DNA of 64,000 nt from an uncultured Rhodopila sp. (lineage in GTDB: Bacteria; Pseudomonadota; Alphaproteobacteria; Acetobacterales; Acetobacteraceae): the NCBI RefSeq assembly GCF_903915725.1, contig NZ_CAIWTY010000088.1:1-64000 (forward strand). The letters are read 5' to 3'. The position numbers and the translations under genes are program-made. The notes beneath the pieces are model-generated. The model made no database searches. It was not told the origin of the DNA and saw nothing but the letters and a program-made list of their open reading frames with translations. Within the stretch, counting starts at the first letter, position 1, and each line of letters begins with the position of its first letter. This document shows positions 8,391 through 17,560 of this stretch, piece after piece.

Positions 8391-9890
8391 TCAATCGAAA
8401 CCGAGAAATCCCTCCATAGAACTGATCGCCGGGGCGGCCTTCAGCGCCGCGATGTCCGGCACGGGGCGGGCCGTCCTGGCATCAACTCCCAGCGACGCCT
8501 CCAGTTCCGCGGCTACCCGCAGCACCAGAGCATCGCCGCCCCTCGGGCCGACAATTTGCAGCCCGAACGGCATCCCGTTGCGGTCCAGCCCAACCGGCAG
8601 CGACACCGCCGGATGGCCGGCGACTGTGACCGCATAGGCCAACGCCAGCCACTGGTAGTAGGATCCCGTCGGCTGACCGTCAATTTGCGCCGGATAAAGT
8701 TCCCGCCACGATCGGGGGCTGATCGTAATGGAAGGGGTCAGGATGACGTCGAACCGCTCAAAGAATGTCTGCCAACGCCGGTAGATCGCGGTCTGTTCGG
8801 TCATCGCCCGCGCGACATCGGCGGCGGAGTAGCGCAATCCCTCGGCCACGTTCGCCCGCACATTGGGGCCGACGCGTTCCGGCGTGTCCCGCACCTTCTG
8901 CGCATGCTTGCCGAGGAAAACCACCGCACGCAGGACGGCGAACACCTCGTCAGCACCAGAACAATCCGGCGACGCGGCCTCGGCGCACGCGAAAACATCC
9001 CGGAACAGGCCGAGCTTCTCGGCAAACCCGTCGCGCACGATCCGTTCCGTCGGGGCAAACCCGAAATCCGGCGTCACCGCCACCCGCAGCCGCGACAGAT
9101 CCACCGCCTGCGGCGGATAGACATCCCCCGCGCGGCGCACCGTCCGGCCGTGCACCGTCGTCGCCAGCGGATCGTAGCCGTCGTCCGAGGCCATCGACCC
9201 CAGCAGCAGGCACGTATCGGCCACCGTTCGCGCCATCGGTCCGAGCACCGACAATGCGCTCCAGCCGATTTCACTGGCCGCGGCAGGCACCATGCCGGGG
9301 GTCGGACGAAACCCGACGATACCGCAGAACGCCGCCGGGTTACGCAACGAACCGCCCATGTCCGAGCCTTCGCACAGCGGCGCCATTCCGGTGGCCAGCG
9401 CAACGGCCGCACCGCCGGATGACCCGGCGCAGGATTTCTCGGGATCGAACGGATTGCCGGTCGCGCCGTAGACCGCGTTGCGGGTGTTCGCACCGGCCCC
9501 GAACTCCGGCGTGTTGGTCTTGCCGATAATGTTGCCGCCCGCCCGGCGCAGCCTCGCCGCCAACGGATCATCGGCAGCCGGAACGTGATCGCGAAACAAC
9601 GCGCTGCCGTAGGTGGTCCGCAGCCCCCCGGTCGCCAGCAGATCCTTGATCCCTATCGGCAGTCCGTGCAGCGGCGGCAGGTCGTCCCCGTGCGCCACCG
9701 CGTCATCCGCCAGGCGTGCCGTCGCCCGCGCCCGCTCGAAATCGCGCGCCACCATGGCATTGACCGCATGGTCCACCGCCCCGATGCGGGCGATGCAGCT
9801 TGCCAGCAGCTCCGTCGGAGCCAGCCGCTTCGCGCCAATCAGCCGCCGCGCCTCAACCGCGCTCAGGTCGCAGGGTTCGGTCATGGTCAA
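8391..9890 (-). CDS. Amidase (amidase-signature family)
   Basis: 499 residues. The amidase signature is clear: the catalytic Lys in GLPIGIKDLLATGG (near residue 83), the GSSGGAAVALA segment with the cis-Ser, and the nucleophile Ser in EGSDMGGSLRNPAAF. Family members hydrolyse amides (GatA-like, aryl or acyl amidases), and the substrate here is unknown. The start overlaps the gamma-glutamyltransferase stop by 4 bp, so the two are translationally coupled. This suggests joint use of a gamma-glutamyl or amide compound, but that is inference. Confidence 0.92.
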   Translation of the reverse strand: MTMTEPCDLSAVEARRLIGAKRLAPTELLASCIARIGAVDHAVNAMVARDFERARATARLADDAVAHGDDLPPLHGLPIGIKDLLATGGLRTTYGSALFRDHVPAADDPLAARLRRAGGNIIGKTNTPEFGAGANTRNAVYGATGNPFDPEKSCAGSSGGAAVALATGMAPLCEGSDMGGSLRNPAAFCGIVGFRPTPGMVPAAASEIGWSALSVLGPMARTVADTCLLLGSMASDDGYDPLATTVHGRTVRRAGDVYPPQAVDLSRLRVAVTPDFGFAPTERIVRDGFAEKLGLFRDVFACAEAASPDCSGADEVFAVLRAVVFLGKHAQKVRDTPERVGPNVRANVAEGLRYSAADVARAMTEQTAIYRRWQTFFERFDVILTPSITISPRSWRELYPAQIDGQPTGSYYQWLALAYAVTVAGHPAVSLPVGLDRNGMPFGLQIVGPRGGDALVLRVAAELEASLGVDARTARPVPDIAALKAAPAISSMEGFLGFD

Positions 9891-11485
9891 TACCCCAGCG
9901 CCAGGCCGTCTTTGCGCGGCTCCGATCCGGCAACAAGACAGCCGCGGTCATGATCGATCCAGATCGCCTGGCCGCCGCCATGCGGCAGCTCGGTGACCTC
10001 CGGCACATGCCCCATCGCCGCCAGCTCGCGCACCACCGCATCAGGCACCGTGCGTTCCACCTCCACCTTGCCGGCGTACGGAAACACCCGGAACAGATCG
10101 ATCGATTCCTGGATATCCAGCCCGTATTCGAGAAAATTCGTCAGGAACCAGGATTGTCCCACCGGCTGGTAATGCCCGCCCATGACGCCGAACGGCAGCA
10201 CCGCACGGCCGCCCTTCATCACCATGCCCGGAATGATCGTGTGCATCGGCCGCTTGCGCGGCGCGATGCAGTTGGGATGCCCGCGCTCCAGCCGGAAGCC
10301 GAAGCCGCGGTTTTGCAGCATCACGCCGGACCGAGGCGCCAGGATGCCGCTGCCAAACGACTGGAACAGCGAGTTAATGAAACTGCACGCATTGCCGTCC
10401 TGATCGACAACGCACAGATACACCGTGTCCTTGTGGCTAGGCAGTAACGACTCCCCCGCCGCCGGCAGATCGCGCAATGCCGCAACGTCGCTGATCAACG
10501 CCCGCTGCGACGCCAGATACGCCTCGCTCAGCAGCTTCCCCACCGGCACATCCACCGCCCCCGGATCTGCCAGGAACGCATCGCGGTCGCGATACACCAG
10601 CCGAGCCGCCTCGATATGCCGGTGCGCCCGGATCGCCCCCGCAACGCCATCGGGCGCGGACGGCATCCCGCCCAGAATCCCCAGCATCATCAGCACCAGC
10701 AACCCCTGCCCGTTCGGCGGACACTCGTAGACATCGTAGCCTTTCCAGTTCAGCGTGACGGGATCGACGAAATCCGCTCCATCAACGGCCGCCGCGAAAT
10801 CCTCTTCGGTATGCAGACCGCCACGCTGCCGCAACGTCGCCACCATGTCCGCGGCGACCGCCCCCTCGTAAAACGCCCTGGCGCCATGCCGTGCGATCAA
10901 GCGCATTGTCTCGGCCAGCGCCGGATTGGCGAACCGGTCGCCGGCGCGCGGCGCGGCGCCGTTCGGCAAAAACGCAAGCGATCCGCCCTGGCGCAGTTTC
11001 GCCTCGTTGCGCGCCCAGTCGAATGCAACCCTGGGAGCCACCGGCCAACCATCGGCGGCAATCCGGATCGCCGGTTGCAGCAATTCGTCCAGCCCCTTGC
11101 GGCCATGCGCCTTCACCAAAGTCTCCCAAGCGCTGACCGCGCCCGGCACGGTCACCGCATGGGCAGAGGTGTTCTCCAGCGCGCCGATGCCCCGGCTCTC
11201 ATACCAGTCGATCGACGCGGCGCCCGGCGCGCGGCCGGAGCCGTTCAGCGCCACCACCTTCCCCGTCCCGGCAGGCGCATACAGGCAGAAGCAGTCGCCG
11301 CCGATGCCGGTCGATTGCGGCTCGATCACGCACAGCACCGCCACCGCCGCCACCGCCGCATCCAACGCATTGCCGCCGGCCCGCAACACTTCCAGCGCCG
11401 TGAGCGTCGCCGCCGGCATGGACGTTGCCGCCATCCCGTGAGTGGCATAGACCGGGCTGCGGCCGGGAAGCTGGAAATCGCGCAT
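9887..11485 (-). CDS. Gamma-glutamyltransferase family protein
   Basis: 532 residues from the ATG at 11485, chosen because a strong AGGAG lies just upstream of it; an in-frame start 57 bp earlier lacks this. The Ntn-hydrolase features are present: the ALEVLRAGGNALDAAVA segment, the self-processing Thr of HKDTVYLCVVDQDG, and FQSFGSG downstream. Family members cleave gamma-glutamyl bonds (glutathione, cephalosporin precursors, oamidase-type acyl amides). There is no clear Sec signal, which favours a cytoplasmic, non-canonical member. It pairs with the overlapping downstream amidase. Confidence 0.9.
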   Translation of the reverse strand: MRDFQLPGRSPVYATHGMAATSMPAATLTALEVLRAGGNALDAAVAAVAVLCVIEPQSTGIGGDCFCLYAPAGTGKVVALNGSGRAPGAASIDWYESRGIGALENTSAHAVTVPGAVSAWETLVKAHGRKGLDELLQPAIRIAADGWPVAPRVAFDWARNEAKLRQGGSLAFLPNGAAPRAGDRFANPALAETMRLIARHGARAFYEGAVAADMVATLRQRGGLHTEEDFAAAVDGADFVDPVTLNWKGYDVYECPPNGQGLLVLMMLGILGGMPSAPDGVAGAIRAHRHIEAARLVYRDRDAFLADPGAVDVPVGKLLSEAYLASQRALISDVAALRDLPAAGESLLPSHKDTVYLCVVDQDGNACSFINSLFQSFGSGILAPRSGVMLQNRGFGFRLERGHPNCIAPRKRPMHTIIPGMVMKGGRAVLPFGVMGGHYQPVGQSWFLTNFLEYGLDIQESIDLFRVFPYAGKVEVERTVPDAVVRELAAMGHVPEVTELPHGGGQAIWIDHDRGCLVAGSEPRKDGLALGY

Positions 11486-11558
11486 CGGGACTCCTGGGTC
11501 TCTGGAAGTCCACACGCTATCGCAGCAGGATGCCTTGGCCAAACGCGGGGAGGCTCAC

Positions 11559-11900
11559 ATGGCAGATCAGATCGTCTACGCGGACTTCGAAGCGGTCGAT
11601 ATCCGCGTCGGCACCATCAAGACCGCGCAACCGTTCCCGGAGGCGCAGAAGCCCGCGATCAAGCTGACGATCGATTTCGGCCCCGAGATCGGCGTCAAGA
11701 AATCCAGTGCGCAGTTGACGGTGCACTACAAGCCCGACCAGCTCATCGGCCGCCAGGTCTGCGCCGTCGTCAATTTTCCCCCGCGCCAGATCGGCCCCTT
11801 CATCAGCGAGGTCCTGACCTTGGGCATGCCGGACGATGACGGCGCGGTGGTGCTGGTGCGGCCGGACCTGCGGGTGCCGAACGGCGGGAAGCTGTTCTAA
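11559..11900 (+). CDS. csaA: CsaA-like tRNA-binding-domain protein
   Basis: 113 residues, essentially one OB-fold tRNA-binding domain of the MetRS C-terminal/Trbp111 type: FEAVDIRVGTIKTAQPFPEAQKP, the SSAQLTVHY segment, and a VCAVVNFPPRQIG core. CsaA is described as a tRNA-binding or export-related chaperone. The ATG at 11559 has GGGAGG ahead of it. The gene is divergent from the gamma-glutamyltransferase gene, and its stop overlaps the end of the convergent higA by 4 bp. Confidence 0.92.
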   Translation: MADQIVYADFEAVDIRVGTIKTAQPFPEAQKPAIKLTIDFGPEIGVKKSSAQLTVHYKPDQLIGRQVCAVVNFPPRQIGPFISEVLTLGMPDDDGAVVLVRPDLRVPNGGKLF

Positions 11901-12289
11901 GAAAGGTTTGCGCGGGATCGTAAGCCGGCGGCGGCGGCCGCCAGCCGCAACGCCGTCAGCAGCGTGGCCCCCGGGAAACCCGGCGGCTCGTAGCGTGTCA
12001 CGTCGATCTCGCCGGAACGGCGGCGCATCGCCTGCGCATCGTACCAAGCCTGCATGCGTAACAGCGTCTCCATATCCATGCCGAACGCCTTCTCGATCCT
12101 GAGCGCCATCTCAGCGGATAGCGCGGCCTTGCCGTTCACCAGGTCGGAGAGCGTCACCGGGCGAATATCGGGAATACGCGCCGCCTCGGCCACGCCCAGG
12201 CCCAGGCCCAGTTCGTCCAGAATTTCCTCGCGCATGAACGTTCCGGGATGCGGCGGCGTCATGCCGATTTTCGATAGAGTGGTGTTCAT
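11897..12289 (-). CDS. higA: HigA-family antitoxin
   Basis: 130 residues starting MNTTLSKIGMTPPHPG. It is an XRE-type helix-turn-helix antitoxin of the HigA family: HPGTFMREEILDELGLGLGVAEAAR, then VTLSDLVNGKAALSAEMALRIEKAFG, with a typical AQAM-type tail. Its ATG overlaps the TGA of the preceding toxin frame (TGATG), the arrangement of an intact higBA operon. The toxin is reduced to a C-terminal stub, so this is now an orphan antitoxin. Confidence 0.9.
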   Translation of the reverse strand: MNTTLSKIGMTPPHPGTFMREEILDELGLGLGVAEAARIPDIRPVTLSDLVNGKAALSAEMALRIEKAFGMDMETLLRMQAWYDAQAMRRRSGEIDVTRYEPPGFPGATLLTALRLAAAAAGLRSRANLS

Positions 12290-12442
12290 CAGTGATGATT
12301 CTCCAGGTTGAGATCGGTGATCTCTCCCGCTTCGATACCGAACGTGATCCGCCAATTTCCGCTGACGGAAATGCTCCAGGTCCCGGCGCGGTCGCCCCGA
12401 AGCTGATGGATACGCCAGCCCGGCGGCCGCATGGGCGCGCCC
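12289..12442 (-). pseudogene. higB: HigB toxin remnant (C-terminal third)
   Basis: Directly upstream of higA, an open stretch reads RPPGWRIHQLRGDRAG, then TWSISVSGNWRITFGI, and ends TDLNLENHH. This is the C-terminal third of a HigB/RelE-fold mRNA interferase, including its conserved GNWR strand. Homology stops where a palindromic repeat begins (12443), and an in-frame TGA follows at 12447-12445. The N-terminal half is gone, so no active toxin can be made. Confidence 0.8.
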
Positions 12443-12519
12443 CGTCATGGCGAGCGAAGGCCCGCCATCCACGCCTTCGGTCGCGTGGGCCCCGCAAGAC
12501 GCGGATGGTCCGCCTTCCA
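12443..12519. repeat. Palindromic repeat remnant that truncates higB
   Basis: Begins CGTCATGGCGAGCGAAGGCC and carries the ATCCACGCCTT core shared with the copies at 12635 and 48338. The right half is degraded, and the neighbouring MITE-like element begins directly after it. Confidence 0.5.
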
Positions 12520-12826
12520 GGCTGTGTGAAAACTCGGCTTTGTAACAGAGGTGTAGAATGCTTTTCTGCACCGCGGGGATAACGCGTGTCACGGTCCAGC
12601 TGCCGTTGAGTCCGATTCTCAGGGGCCGCCACCTCGTCATGCCGACGGAGGTCGGTATCCACGCCTTTTCCCTGTATAAACAGAGGCGTGGATGGCGGGC
12701 CTTCGCCCGCCATGACGGAAGCGGCGACGGTGCCACCCGAATCAAACCTCGCCCGAACGGCAACCTCCGAATGCTTGGAGAAGGATCTTCTACAAACCAA
12801 ATCCGGCGCTGAGTTTTCGCACAGCC
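12520..12826. mobile_element. 307-bp MITE-like element with 19-bp terminal inverted repeats
   Basis: Left end GGCTGTGTGAAAACTCGGC. The right end, reverse-complemented, reads GGCTGTGCGAAAACTCAGC, which matches at 17 of 19 positions. The ends resemble those of IS5/IS1182-type insertion sequences. The interior has no transposase frame and contains a nested palindromic repeat (12635-12717). No target duplication was recognised. It is best read as a non-autonomous or internally deleted IS. Confidence 0.65.
12635..12717. repeat. 83-bp palindromic repeat nested in the MITE-like element
   Basis: Outer ends CGTCATG and CATGACG. Inner arms are TATCCACGCCTTT and AGGCGTGGAT around a TATAAA-containing loop. 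It belongs to the same loose family as the 92-bp repeats at 20418, 40309 and 41819, in which the core is ATCCACGACTT/AAAGTCGTGGAT. Confidence 0.7.
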
Positions 12827-12897
12827 TGCTGCGCGGACCAGGGCGGTGACGGGACAGCGCGCCGACACCGAACGACGGGATCAGCGCCAAACCACTC

Positions 12898-13167
12898 TCA
12901 CCCCACCAGATGAAACCCCAGCTCCTCCGGCGGGTCCGCCATTTCTTCGTCGATACTGCTGACCTCGGCATGGCGCGGGCCGCGGCGGCAGGCGCGGGAC
13001 AGTTCCTCGACCGCGGCCATGTCACCCGCAATCAGCGCCTCGACCTTGCCGTCGGCGCGGTTGCGCACCCAGCCGGACAGGCCGAGCGCCGTCGCCTTCT
13101 GCATCATCCACACGCGGTAGCCGACACCCTGGACCCGGCCGGCGATCACAAGCCGCTTGGCATTCAC
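12898..13167 (-). CDS. acyP: Acylphosphatase
   Basis: 89 residues covering the whole acylphosphatase fold. The phosphate-binding loop GRVQGVGYR supplies the catalytic Arg, and the [20 protein letters not shown] segment holds the catalytic Asn. It hydrolyses carboxyl-phosphate bonds and is cytoplasmic. Its start overlaps the stop of the ATP12 gene by 4 bp. Confidence 0.94.
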   Translation of the reverse strand: MNAKRLVIAGRVQGVGYRVWMMQKATALGLSGWVRNRADGKVEALIAGDMAAVEELSRACRRGPRHAEVSSIDEEMADPPEELGFHLVG

Positions 13168-13877
13168 CCGTCTCTCCGTGTCAGCACGATATACCGCTCC
13201 GCCAGCAGAATATCCGATCGTATCCCCGCACGCCGATGCACGGCTTCGTCATCTTCGCCCCATTGCTCGGCCTGGAACAACTCGTCCAGCGCGCCCAGCG
13301 TAAACGCAGTCTCACCGTCCATCTCGCCGGCGGCAAGAGCCAATCCCAGCACAAGGCTGCCGAGTGCCGGGACCGCGATACCCAGCGCGGCCAGCACGTC
13401 GGGCGTCTGCGATGCCACCGCGCGGCGCAAGGCGACGACAGTGTCATGATGCTGCTTCGCATACCCAATCCCGGTCGTCACGCGAAGCGGCGCATCCAGC
13501 GTCACCGCGGCCCAGTCGAGCCAGGGGCCCCACAGCAGATGCTGCCGCTGCACCAGCGCATCCGGCGTCTCCGCGCGGTAGCACAGCAGGTCGGTTTCGC
13601 CATAGCGGGCAATGGCGTCGATCGTCTGCGCCGGATCCGGGGCGATCCGCTCGATCGCGGTGCCGCCGAGCCGCGTGAGCGGCGTGTCGGCAAAGGTCAT
13701 ATTGCCGCCCTTGCCGCCGCCGGCCGCCTGCCATTCGCCGGCAATCGCCATGGCCAGGCGCGGGGCGGAGACGACCAGTTTGGCTCCGCTCGGCAGCCGC
13801 ATCGGCTTGCCGTCGAGCAGGATTTCATACCCGGCTTCGGTCGGATGGACCGTCGCGTCATCCCAGAAACGTTTCAC
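13164..13877 (-). CDS. ATP12-family F1-ATPase assembly chaperone
   Basis: 237 residues, with [10 protein letters not shown] at the N terminus, [16 protein letters not shown], the [11 protein letters not shown] motif, and the conserved acidic region near residues 95-105 ([14 protein letters not shown]). ATP12 proteins bind the F1 alpha subunit and prevent its aggregation. They are found in mitochondria and alphaproteobacteria, which supports the taxonomic reading. It is coupled to acyP and lies 21 bp downstream of the AsmA-like gene. Confidence 0.92.
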   Translation of the reverse strand: MKRFWDDATVHPTEAGYEILLDGKPMRLPSGAKLVVSAPRLAMAIAGEWQAAGGGKGGNMTFADTPLTRLGGTAIERIAPDPAQTIDAIARYGETDLLCYRAETPDALVQRQHLLWGPWLDWAAVTLDAPLRVTTGIGYAKQHHDTVVALRRAVASQTPDVLAALGIAVPALGSLVLGLALAAGEMDGETAFTLGALDELFQAEQWGEDDEAVHRRAGIRSDILLAERYIVLTRRDG

Positions 13878-13898
13878 GCTTTGCTACTCACTCATAAC

Positions 13899-16436
13899 TC
13901 ACTTGAACAAACTCTTCAGCAATGCGCCAGGGTCCGCAAGGTTCGGCTGTTTGGCGGGCGCTTCCGCGGCCGGGGCGACCTGACCCCGCGCCTCCGCCAG
14001 CGCGGCGGGACACACGTCAGCCGATCCGCCCGTCAGCTTGTTCCCCCCGATAAGACCCCCAAGCGCACCCAGCGGCGTGGCGCCGCCGAGCACCGCACTG
14101 GCGACCGTGCCGGCGTTCGACTCCGCGGCGCCGAGCCTGTTGATTCCGGCGCGGGGGTTGCGGATCGGGCCGGTAACGCTGACCGGGATCACCACCGCGG
14201 TGCCGCCGAGCCGCGCCTGCGGCCGCAGCTCCAGGGCAAGGGTTTCGCCGCCGAGATTCACCGTCCCGCTGCCGGTTGTGGTCAGCAGCGACGAACTCAG
14301 CGCCAGCGGCTGAATCGTTGCAATGCCGCGCCTGGCCTGCATCAGCGCGGCGAAGCATTTCAGCTCGCTCGATCCGCCCTTGCCGACGAGGTCCAGGGCG
14401 TTCAGCGAATCCATCACCTTGCCAAGCAGGCTGCCGAGCAGGCGGTTGTCGATGACGCCACCGGCCATGGCGATTCCGACATAGCCGTCCAGCGACGCCG
14501 CGATGGCGTGCGGGGTGTCTCCGGCACCGCTGATATCGGCTCTCACCTCCATGTTGCCGGAGGCGATGGACGGCTCGTGGAACAGCACCAGCAGCGACTT
14601 CAGCGAAAGCCCGGGAGCCCGCAGCACCAGATGCACCGGTGGCGCCGGCTGGCTGGCATCGATCGAGAGCAACCCTGTCAGCCGGCCGCCGGGCGTATCG
14701 GCGGAGAACGGGCTGACCTCCAGCTTGCCGTTCGCCAGCACCCCGTGCGTGTCGATCGCCCTGTAGTCGGCGCCGCCGGAGCGGAGCAAGCCGATATCCA
14801 GCTTGATGTCGGCATCGGCGGTGCGCAGCAGGCTCAACGGCAACGGCTGGTCGGAAAACAGCCGATCGGCGCGCTTTGAGGGCGGCGGCGGGGCCGTCGC
14901 CGGGGCGCCCGGCGCGGGCGGCGGTGCGGTGGCCGTTGGCGCGGCGTCGAAAGCGGCCTCGATCGCGTCCAGGTCGATGCGGTTCGATTTCAGCGCGGCC
15001 ACCAGCGACCGCCGGGCGCCGAGGCCGGCGGACGCGTCCCCTGTGAGATCGCCGGCAGGACTGGTCAGCGTCAGGCCATGCAGCGCGGCGCCGTTGCGGA
15101 ACCCGCCGGCAGCGTCGGTCAGGGTGCCCTTGAACGCGACCGTCTTCAGCGCCGGCAGCGGCCGTCGCGCCAGCGGCGACAGCGCCGCGAGGTCCGGGAT
15201 CTGCGCCGCCAGGGCCAGATTAGCACCCGTCAGCGCCCGGGCGTCAGCCAGCGTCCCCTTGGCGGCGATCGTCGCTCCCGCGGCCAGGAGTGTCACGTCC
15301 ACCGGAAAAGCAGCCGGCGGGGCGCCGGGCAACAGCGACGCCAGCGGCCCGACGGTCGCCGCGAAGGTCAACGGCGCTCCGTTGAAGGTCCCGGCTGCCT
15401 CGGCCGTCGCCGGCTGGTTTGCCGCGGCGGCGGCGGCGATGTCCAGCTTGTCGAGGGTCAGGCCCGCAACCTGCGCGCTCAGGTCTGAGGGCCCGGCGTG
15501 GACGGCCAGGCTGGAGACGTCCGGCCACCTGCCTCCGCGGTCCGCGACCTTGGCGGCGAAGCTGATGTCGTGCAGAGCCGGCGGAACAAAACCTTGCAGC
15601 AGCGGCGTCAGCGCGGACAGGTCGGGGATGCTGCCGCTGACCGCCAGATCATAGCCCGTGCCCCGAAGAGGCTGCGTCACCGCGCCCTCGGCCGCCAGCT
15701 TGGCCCCGGCAACGCTCAGCCCGAGCTTCACCGGCCAGGGCGACGTCGCGGCGGGGTCCTGCAACCGGGTCAGCGGCCCGGTGTCGGCGGTCAGCGTGAA
15801 CGCCGTGCCGTTGTAGCTGGCATCGGCATCGATATGCAGCGGCGCATCCGGCGAGGCGGCCGTCGCCTCCAGATCCGAGAGGCCGAGCGTGGTCAGCTTG
15901 CCGGTGCGGCCGTCGCGATAGGCCAGCACGCCGTCCCTGAGGCTGACGGTATCGATGCTGACCACCGCCCTGGTCTTTGGACCGGGCGCGGCTTGCGCCT
16001 GCGCTCCGGCCGGCGCGGCAGGCGACGCCTCCGGCGTCATGCGCCAGTTCGGCTGCCCGGCGCCGTCGGTTTCCAGCAGGATGTCGGGGTGGATCAGCAC
16101 CAGCCGGTTGATCTCATAGCGGCCCGACAGCAGCGGCAGCAGCCCGAGTTGCAGCTCCAGGCCCTGAACGGCCGCCATCTGCGGGCGGGAAAATCCGGGC
16201 GGGTTGGCGAAGGCAACGTCCGCCACCTGGATCGTCGGCGACAGCGAGAGCTTCAACCCGATCTTGCCGTTCAACGCGAGGTCACGGCCGGTGGCGCGCC
16301 TGACCGCCTCCTCGATGCGCGGCTTCAGGCTGTCCGGGTCGAAGCGCGCAATCGCGACCGCTCCAGCAACCGCCGCGATCACCACGACAACCCCCGGGCC
16401 AATCAAGCCGAAGCGCAAGGGTCGAGGCAGGTTCAT
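13899..16436 (-). CDS. AsmA-family inner-membrane protein
   Basis: 845 residues. One N-terminal membrane anchor (about 8-28), the family segment FDPDSLKPRIEEAVRRATGRDLALNG split across residues 32-57, and a long periplasmic body rich in Ala/Gly/Pro beta-strand repeats. The C-terminal AsmA/DUF748-like part carries ALELRPQARLGG and VPVSVTGPIRNPR. AsmA proteins are linked to envelope lipid transport. A proline-rich spacer (APPPAPGAPATAPPPPS) interrupts the middle near residue 510. It overlaps the pseudouridine synthase stop by 4 bp. Confidence 0.88.
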   Translation of the reverse strand: MNLPRPLRFGLIGPGVVVVIAAVAGAVAIARFDPDSLKPRIEEAVRRATGRDLALNGKIGLKLSLSPTIQVADVAFANPPGFSRPQMAAVQGLELQLGLLPLLSGRYEINRLVLIHPDILLETDGAGQPNWRMTPEASPAAPAGAQAQAAPGPKTRAVVSIDTVSLRDGVLAYRDGRTGKLTTLGLSDLEATAASPDAPLHIDADASYNGTAFTLTADTGPLTRLQDPAATSPWPVKLGLSVAGAKLAAEGAVTQPLRGTGYDLAVSGSIPDLSALTPLLQGFVPPALHDISFAAKVADRGGRWPDVSSLAVHAGPSDLSAQVAGLTLDKLDIAAAAAANQPATAEAAGTFNGAPLTFAATVGPLASLLPGAPPAAFPVDVTLLAAGATIAAKGTLADARALTGANLALAAQIPDLAALSPLARRPLPALKTVAFKGTLTDAAGGFRNGAALHGLTLTSPAGDLTGDASAGLGARRSLVAALKSNRIDLDAIEAAFDAAPTATAPPPAPGAPATAPPPPSKRADRLFSDQPLPLSLLRTADADIKLDIGLLRSGGADYRAIDTHGVLANGKLEVSPFSADTPGGRLTGLLSIDASQPAPPVHLVLRAPGLSLKSLLVLFHEPSIASGNMEVRADISGAGDTPHAIAASLDGYVGIAMAGGVIDNRLLGSLLGKVMDSLNALDLVGKGGSSELKCFAALMQARRGIATIQPLALSSSLLTTTGSGTVNLGGETLALELRPQARLGGTAVVIPVSVTGPIRNPRAGINRLGAAESNAGTVASAVLGGATPLGALGGLIGGNKLTGGSADVCPAALAEARGQVAPAAEAPAKQPNLADPGALLKSLFK

Positions 16437-17422
16437 CGGCGTCTCTCCGGCGGTTTCGGGGCGGGGGCGTGAAAGCCCAGAGTCTTGAACGTGTCCTTCA
16501 TATGGGGCGGCAATTCGGCTTCCACAGTCAGCGTGCCGCCCGCCGGATGCGGCAGCACCAGCCGTCTGGCGTGCAAGTGAAGATCGCTCGACAGGCCCTC
16601 GATCAGCGCCGCGAAGGCCCGGTTCTGGTCGGGTTCCTCGTACTTTTCATCGCCCAGTATCGGCGCCCGGATCGCCACGCAATGCACGCGAAGCTGATGC
16701 GTGCGGCCTGTCAGCGGCTTCAGTTCCAGCCAGGCCAGCTTCTGCGCGGCATTGTCGAGCGTCAGGTAGTCGGTGACCGCCCGCGCGCCTTCCGGATCAT
16801 CGCGCGCGGCCGGGCCGACACGCTCCCCGCGGGCGCCGCCGATACGTTTCAGCGGCATGTCGATGCGGCCTTCCACCGGCACCGGGCGGCCGGCCACCAC
16901 GGCCCAGTAGGTTTTCTCCATGTCGCGCCCGCGGAAGGCGGCGGCGAGCTTGCCGGCGGTGCCGAGGGTGCGCGCCAGTAGCAGCACGCCGGTGGTGTCG
17001 CGGTCGAGCCGGTGGACCAGCCGGGGCCGGTGCTCCGAGCCGAAGCGCAGCGCGTCCAGCATGCCGTCGAGGTGGCGGGTGATCCCGGGGCCGCCCTGCA
17101 CCGGCAGGCCATACGGCTTGTTCAGCACCAGCACGTAGTCGTCCTGGTAGAGCACCGCGCGTTGCAGGTCCTTGGCGTCGTTGGGATCGACGCGGCTGAC
17201 GGGCTTGGGTTCCGCCGGGGCGTCCATCGGCGGGACGCGAATGGACTGACCGGGGGCGAGGCGGGTGTTGGTGTCAACCCGCGCGCCATCGACACGGATC
17301 TGGCCGGTGCGGCAGAATTTCTGGATCAGGCTTTGCTGCGTCCCCGGGAAATGGCGGCGGACCCAGCGGTCCAGGCGGATGTCGGCCTCATCCTCCGAGA
17401 CGATCTGCGATTGGGTGTTCAT
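16433..17422 (-). CDS. RluA-family pseudouridine synthase (RluC/D-like)
   Basis: 329 residues from ATG 17422, with an S4 RNA-binding domain (residues 5-70, IRLDRWVRRHFPG) and then the RluA catalytic domain. The catalytic Asp lies in RLVHRLDRDTTGVLLLAR, and the GRTHQLRVHC motif follows. It would isomerise uridines in 23S rRNA, and RluC is the closest guess. An upstream in-frame ATG at 17464 adds 14 residues outside the S4 domain and lacks support. The gene heads a tight minus-strand run with AsmA, ATP12 and acyP. Confidence 0.9.
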   Translation of the reverse strand: MNTQSQIVSEDEADIRLDRWVRRHFPGTQQSLIQKFCRTGQIRVDGARVDTNTRLAPGQSIRVPPMDAPAEPKPVSRVDPNDAKDLQRAVLYQDDYVLVLNKPYGLPVQGGPGITRHLDGMLDALRFGSEHRPRLVHRLDRDTTGVLLLARTLGTAGKLAAAFRGRDMEKTYWAVVAGRPVPVEGRIDMPLKRIGGARGERVGPAARDDPEGARAVTDYLTLDNAAQKLAWLELKPLTGRTHQLRVHCVAIRAPILGDEKYEEPDQNRAFAALIEGLSSDLHLHARRLVLPHPAGGTLTVEAELPPHMKDTFKTLGFHAPAPKPPERRR

Positions 17423-17560
17423 GCGCGCGGTTTGGAGTGGGGCGGGGTGCGGGTCAAGGCGCATCGGCTCTGACGCGGCCAGTCGTGTCCCGGTTTCAGC
17501 GGGTTATTCGATATGAGATACTGGTTTTGCTACAGGGGCCATAAGGATTGGGAGATTGCC

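Noticed and set aside
13236-14879. Long plus-strand frame opposite ATP12 and AsmA genes
   Set aside because: His/Gln/Arg-rich shadow translation with no recognisable features.
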